64,000 bases of DNA. Origin: Asticcacaulis taihuensis. GTDB taxonomy: Bacteria > Pseudomonadota > Alphaproteobacteria > Caulobacterales > Caulobacteraceae. The notes below the pieces were generated by a model, which was not told the origin of the DNA, did not search any database, and saw only the letters and a program-made list of their open reading frames with translations. The stretch covers positions 1-64,000 of the forward strand of contig NZ_FMTS01000006.1 of assembly GCF_900100255.1 (NCBI RefSeq). Reading direction: 5' to 3'. Below are positions 62,396 through 64,000 of the stretch, piece by piece; position 1 is the first letter of the stretch; each line of letters begins with the position of its first letter. Made by a program: the position numbers and the translations under genes.

Positions 62396-63067
62396 GTGAA
62401 CACCCAAGTGATAGCCCTCGTTGTTTTTGCCGTGCTGGCTGTGGTGATCCTGTTGCAGCTTTATAATGTGCTGGGTCGCAAGACGGGTTTCCGTCCGGAA
62501 GAAAAGCCTGCGGGCCCGAAGGGTGAGGAGCTGGATGCCGCCGTGCGCGCCGAGCGCGTACCGGAGGGGATGCGGATGCCTAATCTCGAAACCCTGAAGA
62601 CGCGCGACGTCAATTTCAACGAGATCAACTTTCTGGAAAAGGCACGCGAAACCTATGAGCAGGTGGTGATTGCCTTCCATAAGGGCGAACTCGATCCAAT
62701 CAGGGAACGGCTGTCGGAACGCGTATTGACCAGTTTCCGTGATGCCATTGGCCTGCGCACCGGCGCGCCAAAGGATACGGTCAGTTTCGTCGATACGCCC
62801 AAGGCCGATCTCGACCTGATCGATTTCAAGGAAGACCTGGCGCAGATCCGTGTCCGCTTCCTGTCCGAACTGGCCTATGAAGAGGTGGTTGTACCGGATG
62901 AGGCCACGGATGCCGCCGTGCCGGTCACGACACCGGATAAAAAATCAGAGCCGGCCAAGCCGCACCGTACCTATAAGCGCACCGCCGAATACTGGACCTT
63001 CCAGAAGGTTATGAAAAACCCTGCCAATCCCTGGCTGCTCACCAAGGTAGAGGCGGCCAAGGCGTGA
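62396..63067 (+). CDS. Tim44/TimA-family inner-membrane protein
   Basis: A 223-residue protein with one N-terminal membrane segment (VIALVVFAVLAVVILLQLYNVL) followed by a charged linker and a Tim44-like C-terminal domain (FLEKARETYEQVVIAFHKGELDPIRERLSERVLTSFRDAI, RVRFLSELAYEEVV, RTAEYWTFQKVMKNPANPWLLTKVE). Relatives in Caulobacter are linked to membrane protein complexes. GTG 62396 follows AAGAGACGTTTCCC. The stop overlaps the mltA start (GTGA). Confidence 0.88.
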   Translation: MNTQVIALVVFAVLAVVILLQLYNVLGRKTGFRPEEKPAGPKGEELDAAVRAERVPEGMRMPNLETLKTRDVNFNEINFLEKARETYEQVVIAFHKGELDPIRERLSERVLTSFRDAIGLRTGAPKDTVSFVDTPKADLDLIDFKEDLAQIRVRFLSELAYEEVVVPDEATDAAVPVTTPDKKSEPAKPHRTYKRTAEYWTFQKVMKNPANPWLLTKVEAAKA

Positions 63068-64000
63068 GGCTGAGGTCAGGTTTTGCACTTGGCCTGCTGG
63101 CCTTGCTGGTGGCTGCCTGCGCCGAAAGGCCGGTCACGCCGCCGGTGGTGACACCGCCGAAGACGCCCGAAACGCCGCCGGTCTACCTGCCGACGCCCGT
63201 GCCGGAAGGTGCGCGCCTGTCCGACCTGCCCGGCTGGGAAAACACAGATCCGTTTATCGCCATCGAGGCCCTGCGTGCCACCTGCCAGTATAAAAAGGGC
63301 CGCCAGTACGCTCCTGTTTGCGCCGACATGGCCCGGCAGGATTTCGAGACGCCGCAGCAGATCATGGCTTTCCTCAACGTGCATTTCCGCGTCGAAAAGG
63401 TTGAAGGACAAGGTTTACTGACCGGCTATTTCGTGCCGGATTATGACGCACAACTGACGCGGGACGCGGAGTTTTCGCAGCCTGTGCGCACAAAACCCGC
63501 CGATCTGGTCTATGTGCCGGGGTCGCAGATGACGCCGGCTTCCTCGGCGCCCAAGGTAGCGGCGCGCCGGCTGGGCGATCTCTACGTCCCCTACTTCACC
63601 CGCGCCGAAATCGAGCAACTGCCCGCAACCGCGCAATACTACATGCGGCCGGAAGATTATTTCTTCATGCAGCTTCAGGGGTCGGGCTTCCTTGATCTGC
63701 CCGATGGCAAACGTGTTTATGCCGCCTATGCCGCCGATAATGGCTGGCCATTTGTCGGTATCGCCAAGACTTTGACTGAGCGCGGAATCCTCGACAAGAC
63801 GCAGACCTCCGGTGACAATATCCACGCCTGGCTGGCGGCGCATCGCGGGCCGGAAGCCACCGAGATCATGAACGCCAATCCGCGCTACGGCTTCTTTGCC
63901 ATCCAGCCGGACCAGACCGAACCGGTCGGCGCGTCGGGCCTGGCGCTGCCTTCGGGATCGGCCATCGCCATTGACCCGACGCAGAATGACATGGGCGACC
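63064..64000 (+). CDS. mltA: Membrane-bound lytic murein transglycosylase A (partial, cut by window end)
   Basis: Cleaves the beta-1,4 bond in peptidoglycan, making anhydromuropeptides. About 312 residues are visible: lipoprotein signal GFALGLLALLVAAC (lipobox VAAC), a proline-rich linker, then the MltA fold with LTGYFVPDYDAQL, FFMQLQGSGFLDLPDGKRVYAAYAADNGWPFVGIAKTL and NPRYGFFAI. The start of the catalytic C-terminal region (SGSAIAIDPTQ) is reached before the window ends. GTG start overlapping the Tim44-like stop. Fits with the AmpG-like permease encoded elsewhere in the window. Confidence 0.93.
   Translation, partial: MRLRSGFALGLLALLVAACAERPVTPPVVTPPKTPETPPVYLPTPVPEGARLSDLPGWENTDPFIAIEALRATCQYKKGRQYAPVCADMARQDFETPQQIMAFLNVHFRVEKVEGQGLLTGYFVPDYDAQLTRDAEFSQPVRTKPADLVYVPGSQMTPASSAPKVAARRLGDLYVPYFTRAEIEQLPATAQYYMRPEDYFFMQLQGSGFLDLPDGKRVYAAYAADNGWPFVGIAKTLTERGILDKTQTSGDNIHAWLAAHRGPEATEIMNANPRYGFFAIQPDQTEPVGASGLALPSGSAIAIDPTQNDMGD

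Noticed and set aside
1-64000. CRISPR arrays, tRNA, rRNA, tmRNA
   Set aside because: No regularly spaced repeats and no cloverleaf or conserved RNA signatures were found by eye; a covariance search would be the decisive test.

Overview
The window looks like chromosomal DNA of a Caulobacteraceae alphaproteobacterium, most likely Asticcacaulis or a close relative (inference). Seen in the sequence: moderately high G+C, dense operons with 4-base ATGA/GTGA overlaps, three exact copies of the ParB site beside parA-parB, a ShkA-type hybrid kinase, an NtrZ-like periplasmic protein, and an interval between hemE and the DUF299 gene (ppsR) carrying several TTAA-N7-TTAA boxes. In Caulobacter crescentus that hemE/DUF299 interval is the chromosome replication origin, so the window very probably contains oriC at about 56.85-57.31 kb.

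Layout. 0-0.1 kb: tail of an IS110-like transposase. 0.27-3.5 kb: dnaK-dnaJ on the minus strand. 3.5-7.7 kb: accessory genes, including a low-G+C unknown membrane gene next to a broken DUF6471-like gene, a shortened NTF2-like protein and a VOC protein. 7.7-12.2 kb: a FadL-type outer-membrane protein behind three operator-like sites, an LprI-domain protein and an M28 peptidase. 12.5-16.5 kb: rnk, grpE-hrcA (minus), two small exported proteins, rph. 16.6-24.9 kb: HTH/DUF2975 pair, rdgB-hemW-rsmI-yraN-gshB, comM, shkA-like kinase. 25-29.1 kb: AmpG-like permease and maeB. 29.5-37.8 kb: mutS, glnD, murJ, trpS. 37.8-41.2 kb: PCuAC protein, yggS, thiE, ntrZ-like, DUF3576. 41.3-46.5 kb: leuS-lptE-holA-HD-DUF4031. 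46.6-56.85 kb, all minus strand: mnmE-mnmG-rsmG-parA-parB, DUF6489, rho, and hemE-hemH-hemJ. 56.85-57.31 kb: oriC. 57.3-64 kb: ppsR, maf-aroE-coaE-dnaQ, a single-domain response regulator, secB, a Tim44-like gene and mltA (cut by the window edge).

How the parts fit: the right half is the origin-proximal domain, with replication initiation (oriC, CtrA and DnaA-like boxes), segregation (parA, parB, parS) and core replication genes (holA, dnaQ). The heat-shock chaperone set (dnaK, dnaJ, grpE, hrcA) sits at the left. ShkA and CtrA logic link the window to the Caulobacter-type cell cycle. Three families of short palindromic repeats are scattered between genes; one copy appears to supply the N-terminal codons of hemW, and another wraps the trpS stop codon. 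No complete mobile element, CRISPR array, tRNA or rRNA was seen.
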